NCBI RefSeq assembly: GCF_013408175.1
Contig: NZ_JACBYW010000003.1
Span: 1-64,000, forward strand
Source: Actinopolyspora biskrensis
GTDB taxonomy: Bacteria > Actinomycetota > Actinomycetes > Mycobacteriales > Pseudonocardiaceae
Reading direction: 5' to 3'
DNA: 64,000 nucleotides
Shown here: piece by piece, positions 20,536-30,198 of the stretch
Layout of the letters: each line of letters begins with the position of its first letter
How positions within the stretch are numbered: the stretch's first letter is position 1
Position numbers and translations under genes: made by a program
Notes under the pieces: generated by a model
Seen by the model: only the letters and a program-made list of their open reading frames with translations
The model's database searches: none
Told to the model about the DNA's origin: nothing

Positions 20536-20852
20536 TGCCCCCCGGGCACACGCGCCTGCAGGGCGTCCATTATCCCCGCCAGCTCGGAGGAAGCGGCCTC
20601 GTCGCTGTCCTCGTAGTTCTTCGCCGATTCGGCGAGCGCGGTGCCGATGTATTCCACGTTGCCCTTCAAGACCTCGGTTCCCGTGAGCACCGCGGAACAG
20701 AATTCGTCCACAGCTCCGAAAAGTTCGTCATGGCCGTACTCACCCGCACCGCCACAAACCGAACGAACCTCGCCCTCTCTTACATCACTTACGATTTCCC
20801 CGAGGCGTGATCCGAATTTCCTCAAAGATTCCGGGTCCACAAGGACAGTCAC
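20532..20852 (-). CDS. EspC/WXG100-like type VII secretion target
   Basis: A 106-residue helical-hairpin protein, first gene of the locus. It starts MTVLVDPESLRKFGSRLGEI and ends with a helical segment containing NYEDSDEAA, which fits the C-terminal YxxxD/E export signal of ESX substrates. The TGA overlaps the ATG of the next gene, so the small and large proteins would be made together, as for paired type VII substrates. No ESX ATPase or membrane genes are in the window. Confidence 0.7.
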   Translation of the reverse strand: MTVLVDPESLRKFGSRLGEIVSDVREGEVRSVCGGAGEYGHDELFGAVDEFCSAVLTGTEVLKGNVEYIGTALAESAKNYEDSDEAASSELAGIMDALQARVPGGQ

Positions 20853-20931
20853 GTAAACCTCTCAGTGTTCTCGCAACGACCGGACAGCGACATCCCCGAA
20901 AAGAACGGATGTTTCTGCGCTGCCGCACCGG

Positions 20932-21444
20932 TCACAGTTTGCCGAAGGCGACGCCGCGCCAGGTCCAGCCGTGCGCGAGGACAGCCTTCCTGAGCGGGGC
21001 CTTCATGTCCTCGGAGGAGAAAGTGGTCTGCCGGTACGCGCGTAACTTGCCGTTCTCGTCCCGTTCTATCTTCCAGGAGGCTTGGGACTTCTTCTGCGGC
21101 CCGCGTTCGTACTCCAGCCCGTGGACGAGCTCGGGGTAGCCGCGCGTCCAGTCCACGGTCCACGTTCGGTCCGTGGAGCGGACCTCGCGCTTCTCGGGGT
21201 TCAGCCGCATCAGGATGCTGTAGAACTCACGCTGGCTGAACGTCCTGAAGTGCTCGTACCAGGCCGGGTTCATGACCCGCCACTCGGAAACCAGGTCGAC
21301 CCCCTCGGGAGAGCCGTCCCGCACGACGAAAGAAGCATCCGGTCTGTTCACCCCCATCAGAGCCTGGTAGACCTCCTGCGGTGAACGCTGCGGCACGTTC
21401 TTGTCCGGCCGCTCGGTGCCGATTAGCCAGTCGAAAATTCCCAT
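20932..21444 (-). CDS. Conserved hypothetical protein
   Basis: A 170-residue soluble protein beginning MGIFDWLIGTERPDKN. The ATG at 21444 is chosen because GGAG lies 6 bases upstream; a GTG at 21456 would add four residues. It has several Trp/Tyr-rich beta segments (EWRVMNPAWYEHFRTFSQ; TWTVDWTRGYPELVHGLE). No known motif, signal peptide or membrane segment. It is upstream of the type VII-like genes on the same strand, with a 79-bp gap, and may belong to that locus. Confidence 0.55.
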   Translation of the reverse strand: MGIFDWLIGTERPDKNVPQRSPQEVYQALMGVNRPDASFVVRDGSPEGVDLVSEWRVMNPAWYEHFRTFSQREFYSILMRLNPEKREVRSTDRTWTVDWTRGYPELVHGLEYERGPQKKSQASWKIERDENGKLRAYRQTTFSSEDMKAPLRKAVLAHGWTWRGVAFGKL

Positions 21445-21600
21445 GTCCAGCTCCACGACGATCGGCGCGGTGCGAGCGTACTAGCGGTCACGCACCGGAC
21501 CCCCGTGGGCTCGAGCACGGTCCGCACAGGACGAACCGTGCTCGTGGCGGACTCGCAGGCAACGGTCGAACGGCCGCGTGCGCATCACTCCGCTCCCGGC

Positions 21601-22227
21601 TCAGTCGTTGCCCGAACCGCCCGTACCCGCCCCGCCGCCCGGGGCGTCTCCACCCCGAGCCGGGCCACCGTCGGCCTCCTCGCGGACAACGGTGCTCGCG
21701 GTGGCGGACCCCCCGGACTGCGCTGCCACGACTGTCACGGTTTCCCCACTGCTCAGCGCGTCGATCGTGGAGTCACCGCCGTCGACGACCGTGGAGGAGT
21801 CCACCGCGTACTCGCGGCTGTAGCCGTCGTCGCTCTCCACGGTGAGGCTCTCCGCGCTCACCTCCGTCACGTCTCCGGTCTGCAGCTTCCTCGTGGCGTA
21901 CTCGCCCTGCCCGGTCCGCACGGCGAACTCCCCGTGCAACGCGTCGGACAGCGCGGAAGCACCACCGGCGCCGCCGACGCCCCGGCCGTCGCCACGCGCC
22001 TGGAATCCTCCTCCCGGCCCACCCATCGCGCTGTCACCGCCGGACCCCCCGGAAGTGGCGGCGAACACGACCACGCCGCCCACCACCGCGATTCCGCAGG
22101 CGATCAGCACTGCCGCGACGGTGCGGTTCCTCCCCCCGGTTCTCCGCTCCCCGCCGGACTCGCTCGCGGGGCCGCTCGCGGCCTCCTCCCGGGGGATTTC
22201 CGTGGTGTTCTCGGGTTCTTCCTTCAT
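21601..22227 (-). CDS. Membrane-anchored protein with DUF5666-like domain
   Basis: A 208-residue protein: an acidic cytosolic N-terminus (about 1-35), one membrane helix (TVAAVLIACGIAVVGGVVVF, about 36-56), a Gly-rich linker, then an extracytoplasmic beta domain (FAVRTGQGEYATRKLQTGDV ... TVVAAQSGGSATASTVV) of the DUF5666/OB-like kind, and a Gly-rich tail. It is divergently placed from the glycosyltransferase gene at 22471, whose product is also membrane-bound with a Gly-rich tract, so the two may share regulation. Function unknown. Confidence 0.65.
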   Translation of the reverse strand: MKEEPENTTEIPREEAASGPASESGGERRTGGRNRTVAAVLIACGIAVVGGVVVFAATSGGSGGDSAMGGPGGGFQARGDGRGVGGAGGASALSDALHGEFAVRTGQGEYATRKLQTGDVTEVSAESLTVESDDGYSREYAVDSSTVVDGGDSTIDALSSGETVTVVAAQSGGSATASTVVREEADGGPARGGDAPGGGAGTGGSGND

Positions 22228-22470
22228 GGCCGTACTCCGCACTCCTACGAGGCGTTCCTCTCCCACGGAACCCACGCTGGCAGGAGAAGCTGGACGTTCG
22301 CCGGGAACGAGGTAACGATTCGCCGGGAGAACGGCGGGGATGTCGGGGCCGCGGTGCGGCGACCGATCCCGGCTCCGGCGCTCGAGCCGGAGCAGTCCGG
22401 CGTGGACTCCCGGCCGGCAGTCAGCCGACGTCCAGGAAACACTCAGTTCCCGGTGGCACGCTCGCCGAAC

Positions 22471-24435
22471 ATGGACACCCTCACCCGACGGCGGGAGCCG
22501 AGCACACCCGAGGGGCGAGCACCGGCGAACCGGCTCGCGCGGATGCTGCGCGGCGGGCCGAACGACCCCGCCCGGGTACGCCCCGCGCTGCTGGTGCTGC
22601 TCGCGCTGACCGCCCTGCTGCACCTGTGGGCGTTGAACGCCTCCGGCTGGGCCAACGGTTTCTACTCGGCGGCCGTGCAGGCCGGGACACAGAGCTGGAA
22701 GGCGTGGCTGTTCGGCTCCAGCGACGCCTCCAACGCGATCACCGTGGACAAACCGCCCGCGGCGCTGTGGCTGATGGTGCTGTCGGCGCGGGTCCTCGGT
22801 TTCGGTTCCTGGAGCGTGCTCCTGCCACAGGCCCTCGCCGGCGTGGCCACCGTGGGACTGCTGTACGCGACGGTACGGCGCTGCTCGGGTCCGACCGCGG
22901 GCCTGATCGCCGGGACCGTGCAGGCCCTGACGCCGGTGGCGGTGTTGATGTTCCGGTTCAACAACCCGGACGCCCTGCTGGTGCTGCTGCTGGTCGCCGC
23001 GGCCTACTGCGCGGTGCGGGCCACCGAGCGGGCGAGCCCGTGGTGGCTGGCCCTGGCCGGAGTCGCGGTCGGGTTCGGTTTCCTGACCAAGATGTTCCAG
23101 GCGTTCGCGGTGCTGCCCGTTCTCGCTCTGGTGTACCTGCTGGCCGCACCCACCACACCGTGGCGACGGCTGTGGCACCTGCTGACGGCCGGAGCCGCCG
23201 TGACGCTGTCCGCTGGCTGGTACATCGCGCTGGTCGAACTGTGGCCGGCTCCGGCACGCCCCTACATCGGAGGATCCCAGCACAACAGTCTGCTGGAGCT
23301 CACCTTCGGCTACAACGGGTTCGGCAGGCTGACCGGGGAGGAGACCGGCGGGCTCGGCAACACCAACTCCGACGCCGGTTGGAACCGCCTGCTCGGCGGC
23401 GAGATGGGGGACCAGATCGGCTGGTTGCTCCCCGCGGCGCTGATCGCCCTGGCGGTCGGACTCCGGTCGGTCCGCAAGGCGCCGCGCACCGACCTCACCC
23501 GTGTGGGGCTGCTGCTGTGGGGCGGCTGGCTGCTGCTGACCGGAACGGTGTTCAGCTACGCGAACGGGATCATCCACTCCTACTACACCGTTGCCCTGGC
23601 ACCGGCCGTCGCCGCGCTCTTCGGTTCGGGGGCGGTGCTGCTCTGGCAGCGCCGCGCCGACCCGCGAGCCCGAACCGCCCTGGCGGGGACGGTTGTGCTC
23701 ACCGTCGTTCTGACGGCCCTGCTGCTGGCGCGGGCCCCGGACTGGAACCCGTGGCTGCGTTTCCTCACCGCCGGAGCGGGACTCGGCAGCGCGTTCCTGC
23801 TGCTGTTCGCCGACCGGCTGCCCCGTCCGGTGGCCAGGACCGGTGCCGTGCTGGCCCTGGTGGCCTGCCTCGCGGCTCCGGCCTCCTACTCACTGGCCAC
23901 CGCCGCCACCCCGCACACCGGGGTGATGCCCACCGCGGGCCCGAGCGGGTCCGGCGGCCCCGGAGGAGCACCCGCGGGCACCGGTCGCGGTGGCCGCCCC
24001 ACCGGCCCGACCACCGCGACCGGCGGGGGACCCGGTGGCCCCTCCGGGAACGGAGGACCGTTCTCCGTCGAGCTCCCGAGCGAACAGGTCGAGGAGCTGC
24101 TGCGCCGGGACGCGAGCTCCTACACCTGGGTGGCCGCCGTGACCGGTTCCAGCAACGCGGCGGGCTACCAGCTCGCCGCCCGCGAACCCGTCATGGCGAT
24201 CGGCGGTTTCAACGGGACGGACCCGTTCCCGACACCGGAACGCTTCCGCGAGCTGGTCGCGAACGGACGGATCCACTACTACGTCGCGGGCTCCGTCACG
24301 GGCGGACGCACCGAGTCCACGACGGACACGACGGCCTCCCGGATCGAGAGCTGGGTGCAGCGCAACTACACCGCCACCGCCGTCGGCGATACCACGGTCT
24401 ACGACCTGACCGACATTTCCGGAAAACCTCGGTGA
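22471..24435 (+). CDS. ArnT/PMT-like glycosyltransferase, family 39
   Basis: A 654-residue integral membrane GT-C glycosyltransferase with about 11-12 helices that would move a sugar from a polyprenyl-phosphate carrier to an extracellular acceptor. The first loop holds the usual NGFYSAAVQAG ... DKPPAALWLM motif, with catalytic-type Asp and the DKPP signature of ArnT/PMT proteins; FRFNNPDALLVLLLVAAAY follows. From about residue 485 there is a Gly/Pro/Thr-rich tract, then a soluble extracytoplasmic C-terminal domain (about 530-650) with SSYTWVAAVTGSSNAAGYQL and IGGFNGTDPFPT. ATG 22471 is the best start; upstream in-frame sequence is not protein-like. Confidence 0.85.
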   Translation: MDTLTRRREPSTPEGRAPANRLARMLRGGPNDPARVRPALLVLLALTALLHLWALNASGWANGFYSAAVQAGTQSWKAWLFGSSDASNAITVDKPPAALWLMVLSARVLGFGSWSVLLPQALAGVATVGLLYATVRRCSGPTAGLIAGTVQALTPVAVLMFRFNNPDALLVLLLVAAAYCAVRATERASPWWLALAGVAVGFGFLTKMFQAFAVLPVLALVYLLAAPTTPWRRLWHLLTAGAAVTLSAGWYIALVELWPAPARPYIGGSQHNSLLELTFGYNGFGRLTGEETGGLGNTNSDAGWNRLLGGEMGDQIGWLLPAALIALAVGLRSVRKAPRTDLTRVGLLLWGGWLLLTGTVFSYANGIIHSYYTVALAPAVAALFGSGAVLLWQRRADPRARTALAGTVVLTVVLTALLLARAPDWNPWLRFLTAGAGLGSAFLLLFADRLPRPVARTGAVLALVACLAAPASYSLATAATPHTGVMPTAGPSGSGGPGGAPAGTGRGGRPTGPTTATGGGPGGPSGNGGPFSVELPSEQVEELLRRDASSYTWVAAVTGSSNAAGYQLAAREPVMAIGGFNGTDPFPTPERFRELVANGRIHYYVAGSVTGGRTESTTDTTASRIESWVQRNYTATAVGDTTVYDLTDISGKPR

Positions 24436-24474
24436 ACCGGCATCCGGAACGGAACCGGAACCAGCACGAAGTAC

Positions 24475-24520
24475 GCGCGGACGTTTCCGGCCCTCCGCGG
24501 AGGGCCGGAAACGTCCGCGC
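24475..24520. terminator. 46-bp perfect palindrome between convergent genes
   Basis: The arms run GCGCGGACGTTTCCGGCCC... and its exact complement; all 46 bases are self-complementary around CCGCGG. It lies 40 bases after the glycosyltransferase stop and 20 before the fbiC stop, so it fits a bidirectional terminator. Confidence 0.85.
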
Positions 24521-24539
24521 ACCGTTCGACTCACACCGT

Positions 24540-27128
24540 TCACACCGGCTGCTCGGAAATCCCGAGCTGCACCACCGGCGCCGGTCCGTAGGCGGTATCC
24601 CGCTGCCGGGCCCTCCTGCCCGCGCGCCGCGAAACCCCGTCGAGCTGCTCGATCGTGCGCTGCGACCCGTGCTCGGAGCCGGCCATCCTGCTGATGGTCT
24701 CCTCCATCAGCGTGCCGCCGAGGTCGTTGGCCCCGCCGCACAGCACTTCGGCCGTTTCCTCGTCACCCAGCTTGACCCAGGAGCACTGGATGTTGTCCAC
24801 CCGACCGTGCAGGGCCAGCCGCGCCATCGCGTGCACCGCCCGGTTGTCCCTGCGGGTGGGACCGGGCCTGGCCAGCCCCGCGAGGTAGATCGGGGCGTTG
24901 CGGTGCACGAAGGGCAACGCGACGAACTCGGTGAATCCCGCGCTGCCGTTCTCGCGCGCGGTGTCCTGCACACCGGCCAAGGTGCGCAGGTGGCCGAGCC
25001 AGTGCTCCGGGGTGTCCACGTGCCCGTACATCATCGTGGAGGAGGAGCGGATCCCGAGCCGGTGGGCGGTGCTGACGACGTCGATCCACTCCGCGGCCGG
25101 GAGCTTGCCCTTGGTCAGCACCCAGCGCACGTCGTCGTCGAGGATCTCGGCCGCGGTCCCCGGGATCGTGTCCAGCCCCGCGTCCCGCAGCTCGGTCAAC
25201 CACTCCTCGACGCTGCTCCCCGCCTTGGCGGCAGCGCTGACGATCTCCATCGGGCTGAAGGCGTGCACGTGCATGTCGGGCACCCGGTTCTTGACCGCGC
25301 GCACGAGCTCCGCATAGGCGCCGACGGGCAGCTTCGGGTCGATACCGCCCTGCATGCACACCTCGGTGGCACCCTCACGGCGTGCTTCCTCGGCCCGGTC
25401 GGCCACGTCCTCCGGGGAGAGCCGGAAGGCGTCCGCGTCCCGCTCGCGCTGAGCGAAGGCGCAGAACCGGCAGCCCACGTAGCACACATTGGAAAAGTTG
25501 ATGTTGCGGTTGATCACGTAGGTGACGTCCGGACCCACCACATCGGCCCGCAGCTGGTCCGCCAACCGCGCCATCTCGTCCAGCGCGGTTCCCTCGCAGG
25601 TCAGCAGCGCCATGGCCGCGTCGTTGTTGGCCTCGTCCAACAGCGCCGCCGGGTTCCGCTCGGCCAGCCGGAGCCCCTCGGCCACCTCGGAGTCGAGCCT
25701 CTCCGGCTGCCGGGTCCCGGGAAGCTTGCCGCGCAGCTCCTCCCAGTCACCGTAGACGCTGTCGAAGTCCCCACGGCGTTCCGCGCTGCGCCCCTCGGTG
25801 TCGATGCTGCTGTTCAGATCGGTGCGTCCGACCGATTCGAGCCCGCCGTCCGGCTCCTGCCACGGCAGGCCCTCCGGCCGGGCGTCCGCCCGCGCCATGC
25901 CGTCCGGATCGGCCAGCTCGGCCACGTGGGTGGCCACCCTCGGGTCCAGCCAGGGAGTGCTGTCACCGGACAGTCCGGCGCGCACGTACTTCGGGTAGGC
26001 CGTCAACCGCTCGCGGAGCTCGAAACCGCCCGCCTCGGTCTGTTCGGCGAGTTCGTCGATGCGCGGCCAGGGACGTTCCGGGTTCACGTGGTCCGGGGTG
26101 ACCGGTGAGACCCCGCCCCAGTCGTCGATGCCCGCACGCAGCATCAGGGTGTGCTCCTCGCCGACCAGGTTCGGCGGGGCCTGCACGCTCACGCCCGAGG
26201 GCATCAGCAGCCGCGCCACGGCGATGGTCGCGGCCAGGTCCTGCAGATCGGCGTCGGGCATCCCGCGCATGGCCGTGTCCGGCTTGGCGCGGAAGTTCTG
26301 CACGATGATCTCCTGGATGTGCCCGTACTGGCGGGCGCTGGCCCGCAGCTCCAGCAGGGAGTCGGCGCGCTCGGCCGTGGTTTCGCCGATTCCGATGAGG
26401 ATCCCGCTGGTGAACGGCACGCCCACCCGCCCCGAGTCGGCCAGCACCCGCAGCCGAACCGAGGGCTCCTTGTCCGGGCTGGCGTAGTGCGGGTTCCCGG
26501 GCCGGCTCCACAGGCGTTCCGAAGTGGTCTCCAGCATCATCCCCATGCTCGGGGCGACGGGTTTGAGCCTGGTGAGCTCGGACCATCCGAGCACACCGGG
26601 GTTGAGGTGGGGCAGCAGCCCGGTCTCCTCGAGCACCGCGATGGCGCAGGACCGCACGTAGTCGATCGTCGAGGAGTAGCCGCGCTCGTGCAGCCACTCG
26701 GAGGCGACCGACCACCTGTCCTCCGGGCGATCCCCGAGGGTGAACAGCGCTTCCTTGCAGCCCGCCTCGGCGCCCTGCCTGGCGATCTCCAGGACTTCCT
26801 CCCGTTCCAGGAAGGGGGCCTCCACCTTGTGCGGAACGGTCGCGAACGTGCAGTAGTGGCAGCGGTCCCTGCACAGCCGGGTGAGCGGGACGAACACCTT
26901 GCGGCTGTAGCTGACGACCCCGAGCCGCCCCTCGGCACGCAGGTGGGCGTCCCGGACCTTTCCCGCTGCTTCGAGCAACGTGTCCAGATCGGCGCCACGC
27001 GCGTGCAGCAGCACGGATGCCTCGGTGGCGTCCAGGGTCACGCCCTCGGAGGCTCTGCGTAGCGCGCGGCGCATGGCCGAGGCGCTCGGTGTGGGTTCTG
27101 GCGGCGGTACTTCCGAATCGACCGACAC
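24540..27128 (-). CDS. fbiC: Bifunctional 7,8-didemethyl-8-hydroxy-5-deazariboflavin (FO) synthase
   Basis: An 862-residue fusion of CofG and CofH, which makes the F420 precursor FO from tyrosine and a ribityl-aminouracil. Both radical SAM clusters are visible: [10 protein letters not shown] (about residue 86) in the CofG half and [10 protein letters not shown] (about 540) in the CofH half. The CofH substrate blocks [14 protein letters not shown] and [12 protein letters not shown] are intact. It starts at GTG 27128. Fusion into one protein is normal for actinobacteria. It shows that this organism makes deazaflavin cofactors. Confidence 0.95.
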   Translation of the reverse strand: MSVDSEVPPPEPTPSASAMRRALRRASEGVTLDATEASVLLHARGADLDTLLEAAGKVRDAHLRAEGRLGVVSYSRKVFVPLTRLCRDRCHYCTFATVPHKVEAPFLEREEVLEIARQGAEAGCKEALFTLGDRPEDRWSVASEWLHERGYSSTIDYVRSCAIAVLEETGLLPHLNPGVLGWSELTRLKPVAPSMGMMLETTSERLWSRPGNPHYASPDKEPSVRLRVLADSGRVGVPFTSGILIGIGETTAERADSLLELRASARQYGHIQEIIVQNFRAKPDTAMRGMPDADLQDLAATIAVARLLMPSGVSVQAPPNLVGEEHTLMLRAGIDDWGGVSPVTPDHVNPERPWPRIDELAEQTEAGGFELRERLTAYPKYVRAGLSGDSTPWLDPRVATHVAELADPDGMARADARPEGLPWQEPDGGLESVGRTDLNSSIDTEGRSAERRGDFDSVYGDWEELRGKLPGTRQPERLDSEVAEGLRLAERNPAALLDEANNDAAMALLTCEGTALDEMARLADQLRADVVGPDVTYVINRNINFSNVCYVGCRFCAFAQRERDADAFRLSPEDVADRAEEARREGATEVCMQGGIDPKLPVGAYAELVRAVKNRVPDMHVHAFSPMEIVSAAAKAGSSVEEWLTELRDAGLDTIPGTAAEILDDDVRWVLTKGKLPAAEWIDVVSTAHRLGIRSSSTMMYGHVDTPEHWLGHLRTLAGVQDTARENGSAGFTEFVALPFVHRNAPIYLAGLARPGPTRRDNRAVHAMARLALHGRVDNIQCSWVKLGDEETAEVLCGGANDLGGTLMEETISRMAGSEHGSQRTIEQLDGVSRRAGRRARQRDTAYGPAPVVQLGISEQPV

Positions 27129-27297
27129 GCCAAGACCCTAACGCCGAACCGGAGCCGGCAACACGGATCAACACGCGGCATGCATCACGCCACGCGATCA
27201 GTCCACGGCACGATTACTCCATTGTGACCTATCGAACGGCGCCATTCGGGCCCAAACTTCCACATTCAGTAATGTGTCGAGCCCTTTGGGAGATTCG

Positions 27298-28788
27298 GTG
27301 TCATCCAAACAACTGGGACTGAGACCACTCAGAATGGTCGGTTCAGCTCTCGCGCTGACCATGCTCGTGCCCGCGGCCGCTGCCGCGGCGCCCGAAACCG
27401 CCCCCGCTGACTCGACCCCGGCGCACTTCATCGTGGTGGGACCGTCCGAGGGCGGGTTGGAACGAACGGCCGAGTCGGTACGCGAGTCCGACGGGACGGT
27501 GATGCGGAGCTGGCCGGAGATAGGGGTGCTGCTGGCCGGCTCGGCCTCCCCCGAGTTCGCCGCGCGGGTGCGCGGGGAACCCGGCGTGCGCGCCGCGGGA
27601 GCCAGCCGCGACCTCGCCGAGAAGTTACCGGACGGGCGAAAGACCTCCCCCGCGGGCGTGGGCCGGGAGCAGACGGTCGAAATCGCCGACGCCCCGGACG
27701 ACTCGACGGGACGGGACCCGCTCGCGGCCCAGCAGTGGGACATGCGCTTGATCGACGCTCCCGAGGCCCACGAGGTCGGACGAGGCTCCGGGGCCACGGT
27801 CGGCGTCCTGGATTCCGGGATCGACCCCGATCACCCCGACCTCGCCCCCAACGTCGACGCCGAGCGCTCGGTCGGCTGCACCGACGACGGGGCCCCCGAC
27901 CGTTCCAGGGAGGCGTGGACGCCGAGCACGAGCTACCACGGGACGCACGTGGCGGGCAGCGTGGCGGCCGCGCGCAACGACGTCGGCATCGCCGGAGTGG
28001 CTCCCGAGGCGGACCTCGTCTCGATCAAGGTCGTCAACGACGACGGGTTCATCTACCCGTCGGCGGCCATCTGCGGTTTCATGTGGGCCGCCGAGCACGG
28101 CGTGGACGTGACCAACAGCTCCTACTTCGTCGACCCCTGGTACCTGTGGTGCGCGAACGACCCGGACCAGGCGGCGGTCTCCGAAGCCGTCCGCCGTGCG
28201 GTCGGCTACGCGAGCGGTCACGACGTGGTCAACACTGTGGCCGCGGGCAACAGCGGCTGGAACCTGTCCCAGCCGATCCACGACACCAACAGCCCCAACA
28301 ACGGCGGCCCCACACAGGACCGGTGGGCCGGTCCCGGCTGCGACGTGCTCCCCGCCGAGCTTCCCGGGACCGTGTCCGTGTCGTCCGTGGGGCCAGAGCG
28401 GAGCAAGTCCTTCTACTCGAACCACGGGATCAACGCGATCGACGTGACCGCTCCCGGTGGGGACAGCAGGCAGGACGCGGACACCCCCTCCGGCAACGGC
28501 GCGGTGCTGTCCACGCTGCCCGACGGCGAGTGGGGCTACGCCCAGGGCACCTCGATGGCCTCCCCGCACGCCGCCGGGGTGGCCGCGTTGATCCGGGCCG
28601 AGCACCCGGGCTGGAGCTCCGCGCGCGTGGTCTCCGCACTGGGCGAGCAGGCCGACACGATCCCGTGCCCGAAGCACTACGACACCGACGGCGACGGGGT
28701 CAGGGACGCGAAGTGCCGGGGCGGCGCAACCGGGGCCGGCTTCTACGGCGCCGGTCTCGTCGATGCCCTGGAGGCCGTGCGCGGCTGA
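27298..28788 (+). CDS. Secreted subtilisin-like serine protease (S8)
   Basis: A 496-residue secreted protease. GTG 27298 has GGGAG 6 bases upstream and gives a signal peptide ending near VPAAAAAAPE. A propeptide/I9-like region (about 40-140) precedes the catalytic domain with Asp in VGVLDSGIDPDHPDL, His in YHGTHVAGSVAA, Asn in VNTVAAGNSGWN and Ser in AQGTSMASPHAAG. Cysteines in the middle and near the C-terminus suggest disulfides. It is divergent from fbiC and followed by a strong hairpin. Role: extracellular protein breakdown. Confidence 0.93.
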   Translation: MSSKQLGLRPLRMVGSALALTMLVPAAAAAAPETAPADSTPAHFIVVGPSEGGLERTAESVRESDGTVMRSWPEIGVLLAGSASPEFAARVRGEPGVRAAGASRDLAEKLPDGRKTSPAGVGREQTVEIADAPDDSTGRDPLAAQQWDMRLIDAPEAHEVGRGSGATVGVLDSGIDPDHPDLAPNVDAERSVGCTDDGAPDRSREAWTPSTSYHGTHVAGSVAAARNDVGIAGVAPEADLVSIKVVNDDGFIYPSAAICGFMWAAEHGVDVTNSSYFVDPWYLWCANDPDQAAVSEAVRRAVGYASGHDVVNTVAAGNSGWNLSQPIHDTNSPNNGGPTQDRWAGPGCDVLPAELPGTVSVSSVGPERSKSFYSNHGINAIDVTAPGGDSRQDADTPSGNGAVLSTLPDGEWGYAQGTSMASPHAAGVAALIRAEHPGWSSARVVSALGEQADTIPCPKHYDTDGDGVRDAKCRGGATGAGFYGAGLVDALEAVRG

Positions 28789-28799
28789 CTCCGAAGGCG

Positions 28800-28836
28800 G
28801 GGCGGTCGAGCGGCGGGCCACACCGCTCGACCGCCC
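28800..28836 (+). terminator. Terminator after the S8 protease gene
   Basis: GGGCGGTCGAGCGG and CCGCTCGACCGCCC form a perfect 14-bp stem with a 9-nt loop, starting 12 bases after the stop and ending just before the convergent small gene's stop. Confidence 0.8.
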
Positions 28837-28838
28837 GC

Positions 28839-28970
28839 TCAGGAACGTGAGCCCGGCGGTCCGGCGGGTCTCGGAGCGGCCCCTGGGGTCGGCCGGGTGC
28901 TCTTGTCCGGACAGATGCAGAAGTGCAGCCCGCAGACCGGGCATTTCGGCGGGGTCTTGTGCGGCAGCAT
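28839..28970 (-). CDS. 43-residue Cys-rich small protein
   Basis: A short frame with a strong GGAGG site 7 bases before ATG 28970. It starts MLPHKTPPKCPVCGLHFCIC: a CPxC pair, then CxC with a Phe before it, followed by a Pro-rich tail. The cysteine pattern could bind a metal. The frame is open further upstream, but the ribosome site supports this start. No family recognised. Confidence 0.55.
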   Translation of the reverse strand: MLPHKTPPKCPVCGLHFCICPDKSTRPTPGAAPRPAGPPGSRS

Positions 28971-29186
28971 GCGAACGCCTCCAGAGGCAGCGACACGGTT
29001 TTGTGTATCGGACGACGCACCCCGTTCAATGGTGGGTTGCACTTCCGACAAAACCACCGGACAGGTGAGGCCGACCCCTCGATTATCACCCGTTCGGGCG
29101 GGTACGCACTCCACGATGTGGAGTCCGTGCCGTCGTGGTCCACAGCGCTCGCCGCTGCAGGCAAGGGGATTCGCCGGTGCGGGCTC

Positions 29187-29594
29187 TCACGTCACCGGCG
29201 TGTTCTGCCCGATCCTGATTCGCCACTCGCCGTCGACCAGCTCGGCGATGACCATGAACATCGCCTCCACGGGATCTCCGCTCCACTCGGCACCGCCCGC
29301 CTCGGAACGGGCTGTGCGCTGTCGAGCGTGGACCGCGGCGAGCCCTGGTGCGAGGTGCGTGACGCTCTCGACCGTGTAATCGACGCTGACGTCCTCGAGC
29401 GGCCCGCCGGGGCCGAACACGGCGGACTGGGACCGGTACAGCGATTCCTTGCCGCGCACCAGCTTGCCACCGAAGTTGACGAAGACCGGGTCGTTCGCGA
29501 ACAGGTCGTTCATGGCCCCGGCCTCGTTCGCGTTGAACGCGTGCTCGTAGCTCTCGACGAGATCCGCCAGGGCGCGGTCGGTTTCGTTCCGCAA
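29187..29594 (-). CDS. SgcJ/EcaC-type SnoaL-like protein
   Basis: A 135-residue NTF2/SnoaL-fold protein. TTG at 29594 is the start, supported by AGGAGG 5-6 bases upstream. Family pattern: LADLVESYEHAFNANEAGAM, then LFANDPVFVNFGGKLVRG (the 'l...D..~~~~~G....G' loop) and DGEWRIRIGQNTPV at the end. Such proteins are small cofactor-free enzymes or binding proteins; substrate unknown. It lies just outside the left end of the island at 29.8 kb. Confidence 0.75.
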   Translation of the reverse strand: MRNETDRALADLVESYEHAFNANEAGAMNDLFANDPVFVNFGGKLVRGKESLYRSQSAVFGPGGPLEDVSVDYTVESVTHLAPGLAAVHARQRTARSEAGGAEWSGDPVEAMFMVIAELVDGEWRIRIGQNTPVT

Positions 29595-29707
29595 GGTCTC
29601 CTCCTGTCATCGTGGACAGGACCGAAACTGCTACTTCGAGTCAACTCGATGTCAAGGGCGCCTGGCCCTACCGCGACAGCGCGCGGAACGATCTTCCGCT
29701 CCGGCGC

Positions 29708-29827
29708 TCAGAAGTCGTAGCAGACGGTCACCGGAGCGTGGTCGCTCCACCGCTTGTCGTAGGACGGCGCGCGCTCCACCACCGCCTCGGCGGCGCGCCC
29801 GGCCAGCCCACCGGTGGCCACGTGGTA
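29708..29827 (-). pseudogene. Displaced original 3' end of xthA
   Basis: This strand reads HVATGGLAGRAAEAVVERA, then PSYDKRWSDHAPVTVCYDF and TGA at 29708-29710. It is the end of exonuclease III, matching the C-terminus of the full gene at 33.4 kb except that the full gene ends VTVSFDWPAS. It has no start. It is best read as the chromosome's own xthA tail, cut off when the 3.7-kb island inserted. Confidence 0.85.
29751..29827. repeat. Left 77-bp direct repeat, attL-like
   Basis: From CGCTTGTCGTAGGACGGC to CACGTGGTA, identical to 33474-33550 except one base (C here, T there, in CCTCGGYGGCGCG). Flanks differ immediately outside on the island side, and diverge by scattered changes on the xthA 3' side. 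This is the pattern left by site-specific insertion into a coding sequence. Confidence 0.85.
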
Positions 29828-29944
29828 ACGGTCTTGTGTCCCCGGATACTCCTCCGGTGACCGTGAAGACCCGGAAGTGGCATTTGTTGGTCAGGGCCGG
29901 GCGATAATGTCCGGCCCCTTCTTTCCGCAAAGCAAGGCGACCAA

Positions 29945-30198
29945 ATGAGACGCTGCCGCGATCGCCAGGACGAGATTCGACCTGGCACCGGTTCACGGTG
30001 CCCCGAATGCAGAGCGAGACTTTCGAAGTGTGCGTTAACGGACACGATAATTTCCACGCGGAGAACCGACCCGATGGCGCACGGGTGTGCATGAAGTGCC
30101 GGAATATGTACCACGAGAGAGGCCGGATCAACGGTCGTAGTGCTAACTCCGCCCCACCGCCGCCATCAAGCGGCGCGACGACCGAAAGGCGAATAACC
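29945..30198 (+). pseudogene. Remnant of a small phage-type zinc-binding protein
   Basis: Two overlapping frames carry parts of a Cys-rich protein. From ATG 29945: a piece with MRRCRDRQDEIRPGTGSRCP and then ECRARLSK. From 30007, the next frame: VCVNGHDNFHAENRPDGARV then CMKC. The latter is the CxxGHd...N...RPDG.r.C..C pattern of small zinc-finger or HNH-like proteins of actinophages. A frameshift between the pieces, or two tiny overlapping genes, would explain this. It is the first coding-like sequence after the left end. Confidence 0.4.

Noticed and set aside
22626-26108. A 1,160-codon open frame on the top strand across the glycosyltransferase and fbiC
   Set aside because: It is a shadow frame in both genes, is Arg/His/Gly-rich and has no recognisable domain; both overlapping genes have clear family motifs.
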